In this document: in pieces, positions 46,818-57,953 of the stretch | How the letters are laid out: every line of letters starts with the position of its first letter | Numbering within the stretch: position 1 is the stretch's first letter | Origin: Siphonodentalium dalli | Taxonomy: Eukaryota; Mollusca; Scaphopoda; Gadilida; Siphonodentaliidae | DNA length: 64,000 nt | Direction: 5' to 3' | NCBI GenBank assembly: GCA_032622095.1 | Contig: CP136064.1 | Coordinates: forward strand, 247,351,827 to 247,415,826 | Translations under genes and position numbers: made by a program | The notes under the pieces: model-generated | What the model was told of the DNA's origin: nothing | Databases searched by the model: none | The model's input: the letters and a program-made list of their open reading frames with translations, nothing else

Positions 46818-48850
46818 ATTGTCGACATTGCCACGTATCGGTCGGTATGGCACATTGAGATGTCCAGATAGCACAATTAGTTAATATATATACACTAGCA
46901 GGGTTACCCGGCGTTGCCCAGGTTAAAGTGATGGGAAACCCTCTGCATATTGTGTATATATGGTGGGAATAGATGATACTCTTGTTCAAAGCGCTACACA
47001 TATTCTCATAAATTATATATCCAAATAGCATCACAAAACAATTCTTACACACGGGATATTAGTAGTAGCTCACCATGTCGGATCGGGGCGATTGTCATTT
47101 TGTTTATCGCGATTAATCCGTCCCACCAATAAAGAACTATTTACTTATTTACAACTGCGTATACTTCAGACGTTATAACATGAACATCATAAACACATTA
47201 GTTCGCTAAAATAAAAGCCGACAATCGGGTTTTACATAGAGATGTATCAATCAATCTAGCAGGTTTGACTAAGATTTTTAGGACACCTGGTTATCATATC
47301 TCCATGAAGATACAGATGTTTTAAAGAAATGTCCAGGTGCTCCTCTGTTCATTGTGCTATATAGTGGCTAATTATTCTCAGTTTAAAAGAAATGTTGCTA
47401 TGCAGGTATATCAAATACACGTGCCCGACACAGAGCAATATTTTGAGTTGTTTATGTTAGGCGATGAGTCTGTTCTAAAACATGAAAGATATGCTCTGTA
47501 TATTGGGCAGATATAACCTTATCATATGTATATATTAAATATACATTTAAACCACAAACTTAGACTCATTATGGAGATGAATATATATAATATTGTCGAC
47601 ATTGCCACGTATCGGTCGGTATGGCACATTATATATGGAAATATATATTAATGAAATATATTAACGCACGATTTGATTCCTCATATCATATATAATGAAT
47701 ATATATATTTAATATATGGAAATGTATATTTAATATATACATATGATAAGGTTAATATATACATATGATAAGGTTATTATGGAGATGAATATATATAATA
47801 TATAATATATATAATATAGGTTATTATGGAGATGAAATTATATTGAATGGGGCAGACTCAATTGTGGTATAATATTAATATATATAAAATTGTGACGTTT
47901 TTAACACGCACGATTTGATTCCTCATATCATATTGGAGGTTCCTGAAAAGTCATGTTCCACTGACTCCGTTTTCTTTTATCTCAGAAGAAATTATATTTG
48001 ACGGCACACTGTGACCACTATTGTTGAACAGGTCTTCTATACATTTCCATATCTCTTGTAACTTTTTTGTGGAAATTATATTGAATGGGGCAGACTCAAT
48101 TGTGGTATAATATTAACATGAGCTATTCTAATATTTTAACATGCACCATTATCTTCCTCGTAAAAAGTTACCACTGCTAGAACGCCTTGGTGCCCTCTCG
48201 ATTGTACCCCGTGAAGTTATATATAGAACACATACAGACAGACATATATATTTGCAAATATATCTAGGCACCAAATGTGACGTTTTTAACACGCACGATT
48301 TGATTCCTCATATCATTTGAGATGAATTTGATGTTAATTGGCACTAAATATATTTGTATCAGTTTTGGTGACCCGCCTGTCCCTATTTCGGACTCAAGCG
48401 GCGCCATATTTGACATCATTAAACCACAAACTTAGACTCATTATGGAGATGAATATATATAAAATTGTTGAAAATTGGCGAGTATGCAAATTTGTAACAA
48501 ATTTAGACCCCCATATCTCTCATCCAAACGGCACCAATTTGGCGTATTTAAACCACACGATTAGATTCCCCGTATCACGGAGAAGAATATGTATCAGGCT
48601 GGTGGAAATCGACGCTAAACATATTGTTTATCCATTTTTGTGTCTATCTCACCCTCTGTGGACCCCTGTCTCGAATGGAACCACTTTTGACATCTTTAAA
48701 CCACACAATTAGACTCCTGATATCATGGAGATAAATATGTATAAGTTTGGTGCTAATCGGCGACTAAACAATTTTTGTTTATCAAACTTAGTGCCCACCC
48801 CACACCTCACACAAACAGCACCAATATAGCGTTTTTAAATCATATGATTA
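46818..48850. repeat. AT-rich nested, partly repeated region
   Basis: A 39-bp string beginning ATTGTCGACATTGCCACGTA is exact at 46818-46856 and 47592-47630. A phrase ACTAGCAGGGTTACCCGGCG near 46894 resembles a common invertebrate repeat. From 47.5 to 48.8 kb, phrases such as AGACTCATTATGGAGATGAA, GAATGGGGCAGACTCAATTG and CACGCACGATTTGATTCCTC recur in varied order among ATATAT tracts. The 124-aa plus frame at 48338-48712 runs through these decayed units and is not supported as a gene. Confidence 0.6.
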
Positions 48851-49112
48851 ATTGTACATTGGTACATACTCCTTATCCTATGATAAGCTCGTCTCCAATT
48901 GTTGGTCGTTGCGGAGTCCTCAGTTACTTGTGACAAAGAAGCGGGACCTACAAATGAATAACTTTTAACCACCTCATCAGTTATGAATGTCATATCGTGC
49001 AATAATCTGGTGAGTGGTTGCTTGACGATATATTTATTTAATTTTGCCACGTCCCTGGAAATATTACATTCACTTGTTTCGGACATCAACCTGAACTTGA
49101 TCGCGATTTTGA

Positions 49113-49612
49113 TTAAAGGTACGGTTGGCCTTGGCGGTGGGTATCCTGTGAAAATATTTCCACCTGTTAAAAACCGCCACAAACAGAAAGAACATCAAAA
49201 TGTAGACAGACTTTGTCCGTATACAAATAAGAAATATCGCATAAACAGTATGTTATTGTCAAATGTTTGACCATTGTTATGTAAACAAAAGCATAAAATG
49301 TAACTTTTCTGGTGTTTGTTTATATTATGATGGTAAACACAAAGAGCGTTTTTTGTTGGTGAATTCCTGATATGGAACTAATAAAGAGCGTTTATGCCAT
49401 TTGTGTGTGGTTAGCCAGTAGCATTGTGCTGTCTTCTGTAACACAATCAGGCTCTTGCTTAGGTAAAATATAGTAGGTCTTTATGATAACATGCTGTTTA
49501 CGTGATGGTCATGGTATATATGAACGAAACTATGCGTTTTAATGTTTTTCTGTTTACGGTGATTAGAACAAATATGAATATTTTCGACAACTAAGGCCTC
49601 ACGTGCCTTTAA
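49113..49612 (+). mobile_element. TTAA-flanked MITE, copy 4
   Basis: TTAA lies at 49113-49116 and 49609-49612, with ends AAGGTACGG and CACGTGCCTT. It matches copy 1 (7678-8182) closely and in the same orientation, apart from a few small indels. Frames of 95 and 115 aa that overlap it are repeat-derived. Confidence 0.8.
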
Positions 49613-50744
49613 TCTTAGTGCCCAAACTTGACCATGGAAACTGTATTTTGCAGGCGCTTTAATTGTGGGTAATGAAGACCCGACCCCGCCATCTGTTCAC
49701 CCACTTGAAATTTCTACGGCTGACAAAATAATTAAATATAGGAAGACTGCATTTTACTAAATATTGTATGACAATTAATCATGATATCATTGGGCCCTCT
49801 TAAAATATAATTTCCTTGAAAATGTGTACATCATATGCAATCTGAGTACACTATTAGTAGCTTAAAATCCCATTATAATATGTATTTAAAAAGTTGTCAT
49901 GGACAATCAGGGGAAGCATAATCCGTATTCATAATGATTCCTATAAGTTTACTCACAAATCTAAATTCTTTACAGCAACATCCCACCCAACACCCCTACC
50001 TCGAGTATTTTCATTGAGGGTCCATCACTAATGTCTGCGTTATTTGCACTGAGCTATAGAAAAACTCCAGTTAACATTTACAGTACAACTAATGTTGAAG
50101 GAGTCATTTCCTTTCAGATTGGGGATATAATATAATTAGTTAATGTTACAAATTAGACATACTCTTAACATGTGTATGAACTGTTTGAATTGAACAATAT
50201 AACATTCTTGGTTCAGGCTTTACATCATGGTTTGCATCAGCATGACCGATAAACATTTTCCAGTTGTTTAATTTTGGTCCAGTGGACTGTTAGAGCAGCA
50301 TCCTTTGTCAACGATAGGCTGCAAGAAAATCTGAAATCTTAATCTCAGGGCAACTGGGTACATTACATAAGTTTGTACAAGCATCAATTTCTGTCACCCC
50401 GACTGGACGATTTGTATTCTGAAAAGTGAATGACAAATTCTCATTTCATCCCATAATTAAAACAGAATTGTTGCTTCTTTCTTATGGCTTAGAAATTTTG
50501 AATGGGTATTCATTTTGTTTATCTCCATATTTCAACCGATTCATCCTAAATAGACACATTGTATATTTGAAACATCAATAGAAAAGACAGTAAAATGAAC
50601 ATTTGCCAGGAATAGTGGCCTGAATTGAAATTCTTAAAAAATTTACATTCATTTGAACATTTGGGCCAGTTATTCAAGCACAAAGTGTGATTATAAAGCA
50701 ACATATAATACTCAGGCCTAAAAATTTACATAATAATTTCATGC
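49613..50744. other. No gene seen
   Basis: AT-rich, single-copy-looking sequence without a protein-like frame. Confidence 0.5.
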
Positions 50745-51040
50745 TCACATGATTTGAATGCGATTATATTTAGTGCTGACTCCATGACGACTATCCTGCT
50801 GTTGACCTGTATCGTGAATCGTTATCACTTTCACAGTTGTTCTGGGGTTGGTAGATGGAACTGTTTCTATTTTCAGTGATGGAGACATTTCTTTTTGTGA
50901 GAATATTTTGGCGGTGACATCTGGAGAGGAAATGGCGGACTCTCTGATGATGACGATAACAAGGAACTTTAGACAAACGGCTGAGACAATTTCTCCCTGA
51001 GCCACGTTGGAGGAGAACTCATCTGTGGTTTGTCGTCAAA
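50745..51040 (-). CDS. Possible 3' exon, product unknown
   Basis: On the minus strand a good acceptor (CTTTCTATTTCAG) ends at 51041. In phase 0 it opens a 24-codon frame, MFDDKPQMSSPPTWLREKLS and four more residues, then a stop. A different frame of at least 86 codons (50745-51005) overlaps it and also reads like protein (VTAKIFSQKEMSPS). The two readings are incompatible, so the true structure is unclear. No domain is recognised. Confidence 0.25.
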
Positions 51041-51369
51041 CATCTGAAATAGAAAGATGCCAAGCGCATGCTAATATTGCACCTAGATAGAATAACTCAC
51101 AACACACAAAACGTTTAATCATACAGCCAATGTTTCGGCTTCATTGCCTTATGTATAAGCAGTTGACTACATTTTAGGAATTGAATTTAATGAACTGACT
51201 TAAAACCACAATGAGAAAAAACGACATGAAAGACAAATTTAGCATTAACACACAGAAATGATGACGATGATGAAATGAAATATACGGGATAAAAGGTCCC
51301 GTAAACATAGATACATATATAAGAACTCATGCATCTGAATACATCCCACATCCCATCCTTAGTGCTGGC

Positions 51370-51515
51370 TAAAGGTGTTGCTGCGGGACCAAAAACGTAT
51401 TTTTTTGACAGGTGTAGCTGATACATATCCCCGACAGCCAGTTTGACACATTGCCAAATGGCACAGTCACCGCCCTGAGCAGTGTCTGTCACCGGATATC
51501 CCTTAATTTCTTTCG
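51370..51515 (-). CDS. Possible internal exon, product unknown
   Basis: A minus-strand stretch reads EIKGYPVTDTAQGGD, CAIWQCVKLAVGDM and KKYVFGPAATPLASTKDG without low-complexity bias. An acceptor after GGCGAAAG would keep the phase of the upstream donor at 51666, but its pyrimidine tract is poor. A possible donor lies after GATGGGATGTGGGAT. Nearby sequence (51524-51600) is echoed at 52436-52515, so part of the region is duplicated. Unrecognised product. Confidence 0.28.
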
Positions 51516-51665
51516 CCTGTTATGTATATTCACCAATGTGTCCGATACAGCCATTTACATTTCATACAGTACATTTGGAATTATTAGAGCTAGAGGCATA
51601 TTATTAAGCTTGTGTGTCATAACATAGTACAAAGAATTTAGAATTTGAACATTGTGATAACTTAC

Positions 51666-51840
51666 CTAATAATTCCACAAATTTGGGGAATCGCTCCATA
51701 ATCGGCCCAAATCTTGTGTTATTATCCATGATCCAGCACCGCCTTACTTCCCTGTAAGCTGTCACGTGGCCAAATATTTCACTTTTTGAATGGGCTGTTA
51801 TCGTGTTTGCTTCATATTCATGGATATCGGGAATACACAT
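51666..51840 (-). CDS. Possible 5' or internal exon, product unknown
   Basis: The minus-strand frame starts with an ATG at 51840 in a weak context and runs through SEIFGHVTAYREVRRCWIMD and ERFPKFVELL. It ends at a consensus splice donor, TTATTAG then GTAAGT, at 51666/51665. The donor is the best splice signal in the window. The same frame is open only eight codons upstream of the ATG. I do not recognise the protein. Confidence 0.35.
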
Positions 51841-52045
51841 TGGTGGTGATTCTTCGGCACCAATCGATCATTTTGTTGTATACATCTGAGTAATACTAAT
51901 CATGTCGTTAGACCGTTTATTTCTTATGTAATTTCCTAGGAAGCCAGTGTGCGCCTTTGGTCGAAATAATGTTCCTGTAATAAAAGGCAAATTAAGTAAT
52001 TTGTTTACCCCAGTCTCTTAAAAAACAAACAAGTATACACATCTT
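51841..52045. other. No gene seen
   Basis: No feature supported. Confidence 0.5.
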
Positions 52046-52260
52046 ATCAAGCTTGAGCTATTGTTATGGGTTGGCGTCGGGCATCCTTTGGCTCACCCTA
52101 CAGGCCGCATCCCTCACCCGATCATCACCAAACTTTATATGAATCGTCGGGGTGACCTCTAGATGGGAGCCATTTTGCCGGAAAACAAACATGGCCCCTA
52201 GCCGCCATTTTGGATTTCAAATTTGAATCCACCGGCATACCCTGCAGCTCCCATTTAATG
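52046..52260 (+). repeat. Dispersed repeat, relative of the 22.1-22.7 kb block
   Basis: AAGCTTGAGCTATTGTTATG, CACCCTACAGGCCGCATCC, GACCTCTAGATGGGAGCCAT and GCCGCCATTTTGGATTT follow the order seen in the 22-kb block. Only one unit is present. Confidence 0.65.
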
Positions 52261-53105
52261 GAGAAATGTTTGAAATGAAAATTTCATTTACACAATACAA
52301 TCTATTTACTGAAACTGTTTGGCATTCATTCTTCTTTATCATTCTATTATTGACTGCTCAGTATAAAATTATTAACGCCTCGGATTGCCTCCCCAAGTTG
52401 AGAGCTAATGTGTCATTGACACTTTCATTTATGGATATTCACCAATGTATCCGATTCAGCCACTGATATATCATAAATTACATTTTGATTTGGAGCTAAT
52501 TTAGAAGAATCTAGTGGCATAATTCCGAATCTTAACCTTTATGTGCAGATATATGATGGAATGAATGGTATGACCGTCAACGTTATTGGCTGCCATGCCA
52601 GGCTGTTGTCAATATTCTGGAATTACGCCTGGCACAAGTTTCATGAACCAAATTGTTGAATTGCGAATTACATGGCTTTTCTCCGGAGTCCCACACCGCA
52701 TGCTTGGAGTATTTGTCATTTTGTTATATTATCACACACTTTTGTAGAAGAAAGTATCCAGTCATATCATAAAAAGTGGCTTTCAAACAATGAAATGAAC
52801 AAGCAGCACTCGATTTAATATCTATATCAGAACAGTTATTCCATGTTGAGATTTGATTCGTGACGAAATTCCTAATTCGCATGATGGTAGCTACTCTTGG
52901 CATGACGTTTGTTTTCTTTACAGTTTATTTTATTATTTGGTCCACCTAGTTTAGCTGAATGGGTCATTGTCGCCACAATTTGGGGGGTTTGGGTAATTCA
53001 CGAACGTTTTTTGTTTTTGTTTAAACATATCTTTATTGTAATATGAATCATACGTGACACGTAGTGGAGCAACCACACATGCTGTATCCCGAATTTGCTT
53101 TTCAT
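52261..53105. other. No gene seen; 52436-52515 echoes 51524-51600
   Basis: ATATTCACCAATGT, TCCGAT, CAGCCA, TTTGGA and CTAG-GGCAT are shared in order with 51524-51600, which suggests a local duplication. The 66-aa plus frame at 52266-52466 has a hydrophobic stretch but no recognised domain. Confidence 0.45.
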
Positions 53106-56100
53106 CACCAACGCAGGTCCCGTCATAAAATAATTAATGCTGCACCAGCACAGCTGCCGTCATGAAATGGTTAATGCTGCTCCAATGCAGCTCCCACCAT
53201 GGAAGGGTTAATGCTGGACCAGCACAGCTACATGTCACGAAAGGGTTAATGTTGCACCAGCACATATCCCATCATAAAATAGTTAATGCTGCACCAACGC
53301 AGCTCCCGTCATGAAATAATTAATGCTGCACCAGCGCAACTCCCGTCATGAATGAGTTAATGCTGCACCAACGCAGCTCCCGTCATTAAATAATTAATGC
53401 TACACCAGCACAGCTCCCGTCATGAAATAATTAATGCTGCCCCAACACAGCTCCCGTCATGAAAGAATTAATGCTGCACCAGCACAGCTCCCGTCACCAA
53501 AGCGTTAACGCTGCACCAATGCAGCTCCCGTCACGAAAGGGTTAATGCTGCACCAACGCAGCTCCCGTCATAAAAAGGTTAATGCTGCACCAGCACAGCT
53601 CCCATCATGAAAGAATTAATGCTGCCCAACGCAGCTCCCGTCATGAAAGAATTAATGCTGCCCCAACACAGCTCCCGTCATGAAAGAATTAATGCTGCAC
53701 CAGCACAGCTCCCGTCACCAAAGCGTTAACGCTGCACCAATGCAGCTCCCGTCACGAAAGGGTTAATGCTGCACCAACGCAGCTCCCATCATCAAATAAC
53801 TAATGCTGCACCAACGCAGCTCTCGTCATGAAATAATTAATGCTGCACCAGCGCAGCTCCCATCATCAAATAATTAATGCTGCACCGACGCAGCTCCCGT
53901 CATGATAGAGTAATGCTGCACCAACGCAGCTCCCATAATCAAATAATTAATGCTGCACTAACGCAGCTCCCGTCATGAAAGAGTTAATGCTGCACCAACG
54001 CAGCTCCCAAAATCAAATAATTAATGCTGCACTAACGCAGCTCCCGTCATGAAATAGTTAATGCTGCACCAACGCAGCTCCCATTATAATTATCAAATAA
54101 TTAACGCTGCACCAACGCAGCTCCCGTCATGAAATGTATTAATACTGCACCAGCGCAGCTCCCGTCATGAAAGAGTTAATGCTGCACCAATGCAGCTCCC
54201 ATCATCAAATAATTAATGATGCACCAACGCAGCTCCCGTCATGAAACAATTAATGCTGCACCAGCTCAGCTCCCGTCGTGAAAGAGTTAATGCTGCATCA
54301 ACGCAGCTCCCGTCATCAAATAATTAATGCTGCACCAGCGCAGCTCCCGTCATGAGAGAGTTAATGCTGCACCAACGTAGTTCCCATCATCAAATAATTA
54401 ATGCTGCACCAACGCAGCTCCCGTCATGAAAGAGTTAATGCTGCATCAACGCAGCTCCCGTCATGAATGGGTTAATGCTGCACCAACGCAGCTCCCGTCA
54501 TGAAATAATTAATGCTGCACCAAGCGCGGGCTCCCATCATCAAATAATTAATGCTGCACCAACGCAGCTCCCTTCATGAAATAATTAATGCTGCACCAGC
54601 GCAGCTCCCGTCATGAAAGGGTTAATGCTGCACCAACGCAGCTCCCATCATCAAATAGTTAATGCTGCACCAACGCAGCTCCCTTCATGAAATAACTATG
54701 CTGCAACAACGCAACTGCCGTCATGGTCCCACCATGGAAGGGTTAATGCTGGACCAGCACAGCTACCCGTCATGAAAGGGTTAATGCTGCACTAGCACAT
54801 ATCCCATCATAAAATAGTTAATGCTGCACCAACGCAGCTCCCGTCATGAAATAATTAATGCTGCACCAGCGCAGCTCCCGTCATGAATTAGTTAATGCTG
54901 CACCAACGCAGCTCCCGTCATTAAATAATTAATGCTGCACCAGCCCAGATCCCGTCATGAAATAATTAATGCTGCATCAGCGCAGCTCCCGTCATGAAAG
55001 GGTTAATACTGCAACAACACAGCTCCCGTCATAAAAAGGTTACTGCTGCACCAGCACAGCTCCCATCATGAAAGAATTAATGCTGCCCAACGCAGCTCCA
55101 GTCATGAAAGAATTAATGCTGCCCCAACGCAGCTCCCATCATCAAATAACTAATGCTGCACCAACGCAGCTCCCGTCATGAAATAATTAATGCTGCACCA
55201 GCGCAGCTCCCATCAGCAAATAATTAATGCTGCACCAACGCCGCTCCCGTCATGAAAGAGTTAATGCTGCACCAACGCAGCTCCCATAATCAAATAATTA
55301 ATGCTGCACTAACGCAGCTCCCGTCATGAAATAGTTAATGCTGCACCATCGCAGCTCCCATAATCAAATAATTAATGCTGCACTAACGCAGCTCCCGTCA
55401 TGAAAGAGTTAATGCTGCACCAACGCAGCTCCCATCATCAAATAATTAACGCTGCACCAACGCAACTCCCGTCATGAAATGTATTAATACTGCACCAGCG
55501 CAGCTCCCGTCATGAAAGAGTCAATGCTGCACCAATGCAGCTCCCATCATGAAATAAGTAATGCTGCACCAACGCAGCCCCGTCCTGAAATAATTAATGG
55601 TGCACCAGCGCAGCTCCCGTCATGAAATAGTTAATGCTGCACCAACGCAGCTCCCGTCATGAAATGTATTAATACTGCACCAGCGCAGCTCCCGTCATGA
55701 AAGAGTCAATGCTGCACCAATGCAGCTCCCATCATCAAATAATTAATGCTGCACCAACGCAGCTCCCGTCATGAAATAATTAATGCTGCACCAGCTCAGC
55801 TCCCGCCATGAAAGTTAATGTTGCACCAACGCAGCTCCCGTCATCAAATAATTAATGCTGCACCAGCGCAGCTCCCATCATGGGAGAGTTAATGCTGCAC
55901 CAACGCGTAACTCCCATCATCAACGCAGCTCCCGTCGTGAAATAATTAATGCTGCACTAGCGCAGCTCCCGCCATGAAATAGTTAATGCTGCACCAACTC
56001 GGGCTCCCATCATCAAATAATTAATGCTGCACCAACGCAGCTCCCTTCATGAAATAATTAATTCTGCACCAGCGCAGCTCCCGTCATGAAATAGTTAATG

Positions 56101-56186
56101 CTGCACCAACGCAGCTCCCATCATCAAATATTTAATGCTGCACCAACGCAGCTCCCTTCATGAAATAACTAATCCTGCACCAACTC
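53106..56186. repeat. 37-bp minisatellite array, ~83 units
   Basis: The unit is TAATGCTGCACCAACGCAGC followed by TCCCGTCATGAAATAAT, with frequent A/G and C/T variants. GCTGC and GCAGC within each unit can form a 5-bp stem around a 6-nt loop. Because 37 is not a multiple of three, no long frames arise. A distinctive block beginning ACCATGGAAGGGTTAATGCT at 53196 recurs at 54731, 1,535 bp later, with the following units in the same order. A shorter block repeats with a 221-bp offset near 53493 and 53714. Confidence 0.97.
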
Positions 56187-56189
56187 AAC

Positions 56190-56890
56190 TACACTCTTAA
56201 AACGACTGTGTGGTAGAACCACACAGTTACCACACAGTTTGTGTAGCCATTTGATCGAGCACAACATTGTGTGGTGAATTGTGTGGCAAATGATCACACA
56301 TCTGTTGTGTGGCGGTGGCGAACAAACTGTGTGGATCGACCAAACAACTTGTTCTTTGTAGGCACACATTAAATGTGTGCTAAGTTGCGCACAAGCTTGT
56401 GTGGATGCAGATGAACAGTTTATGTGTGGTAACTGACCTACATAGTTGTGTAGTTGACACACACAAAGCTGTTTGGGTCCATCACATTTATTTGTTCGTT
56501 GAATGGACACAAATATGTTTGCACCAAGGAAACAATATGTTCACCGCTACCACACAAGATTGTATTGTTAGTGTACGTGGCACAATGTTGTTGTGCGAGA
56601 CTACACATATGTGTTAATCACATGCGTACACATTTGTGTGGTTGATCCAAACAATAGTGTTCACCGCCATTACACTTTTTGTATTGTTATTGTACACAAT
56701 GTTGTTGGGCGAGACTACACATATGTGTTAATAACATGCGTACACATTTGTGTGGTTGATCCAAACAATTTTGTTCACAGCCACTACACTATTTGTATTG
56801 TTCTTGTACACAATGCTGTTGGGCAAGACAACACATATGTGTTAATTACATGTGTACAAATTTGTGTGGTCGATCCAAACAATAGGCTGC
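56190..56890. repeat. Region crowded with short CACA/TGTG palindromes
   Basis: Many short inverted pairs occur: TGTGTGGTAGAACCACACA near 56209, GCACACATTAAATGTGTGC near 56361, CACAAGCTTGTG near 56390, and ACACATATGTGT three times. The last part is a tandem array of about three 114-bp units (marker CTACACATATGTG at 56601 and 56715, and its variant at 56829). The 114-bp unit is 38 codons long, which opens the 105-aa plus frame at 56593-56910; a 113-aa minus frame also crosses the block. Neither is a gene. Confidence 0.8.
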
Positions 56891-57739
56891 TAATCCTGCA
56901 AAAAAACTAAAATCATATTCAACGAAGAGTGTTTACACCGATATTTATTGGCCATACATATAGTTCGGCTACCGTTGGACGTCTTTTTTCCTGCCATACA
57001 TATGAAATGTTATAGTCTACTGATGCTTGACGTGCGGCGCTGGACGTTTTCGAATATTAACTTATCAAACAGCAAACATGCATATCCCGGGGATCCGCGG
57101 CCTTCTTTTGTGTACACAGCAGAAATCGTGATTGTCGAATGATATAGTATAGCTATAGTCTTTAATTTCAATAATACAACGACACAAAACAAAACAGCCG
57201 TTTAACACATTCACATCATATTTTGGTCATCCGACGATATTTCAAAGAAATTTTAAACTATAAGCGTGCATGTTTCAGTTCCATCAATGGGTTTCACACC
57301 AATAACTAGAATTTTCCTCCAACTTGAATGTATTGGAACAATTAATTCGAAAGTCAGTCTCTGCTATATATATACATATATATGTATATTGCTATACTGG
57401 TTGGCTGTCTTACGTCAGACTCACCCTCACGTGTGTAGAAGAACAAGCTCTAAAACTAACTAATGCTTTCTGAGATCCCTTGAACTATACAAGAACATTA
57501 AGGGCTCCAAAGATGAAAGTCTTTTTGAATGTATATATATCGGTGCAATATCTGGGGAGAAATCTCGAGTTCACGAAGAATAGAAGTCATCGCCTCTTGC
57601 ACAGAAAGCAAATTACAGCACATGACATATCATCATATGTATACCAAAATCATTGATTGTGGAATTTGTGTCTAACTCATACATTCCACCATGGTTCTTG
57701 GTTGGTTGACTATAGTTTATCTGCGTCGTTGCCAAGGCA
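56891..57739. other. No gene seen
   Basis: AT-rich sequence between the palindromic region and the LINE. Its right part may include the start of the LINE 5' UTR, whose boundary cannot be placed from one copy. Confidence 0.45.
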
Positions 57740-57953
57740 GTCATGTCCATATCTTGTTATTTACATCGACGTCATGCGCATGCGTCAACATTAAAGCCGT
57801 TTGAAATTTTGGGAAGGAAAAAACCGATCAAAAGTAAAAAATCCGAGATTAATTTTCGCATATACCAGGATATAAATGTTTATTGGATTACATGGACTAA
57901 TATGTGCCGTGACTTTCTGAATAAAAAGGTACGATGGCAGTGATATCTACTTT

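Noticed and set aside
53106..56186. CRISPR-like array
   Set aside because: The 37-bp units are contiguous with no unique spacers, no cas genes are present, and the context is an animal genome; it is a minisatellite.
56169..56910. 113-aa minus and 105-aa plus proteins rich in Cys, His and Val
   Set aside because: They derive from the CACA/TGTG palindromes and the 38-codon (114-bp) tandem unit.
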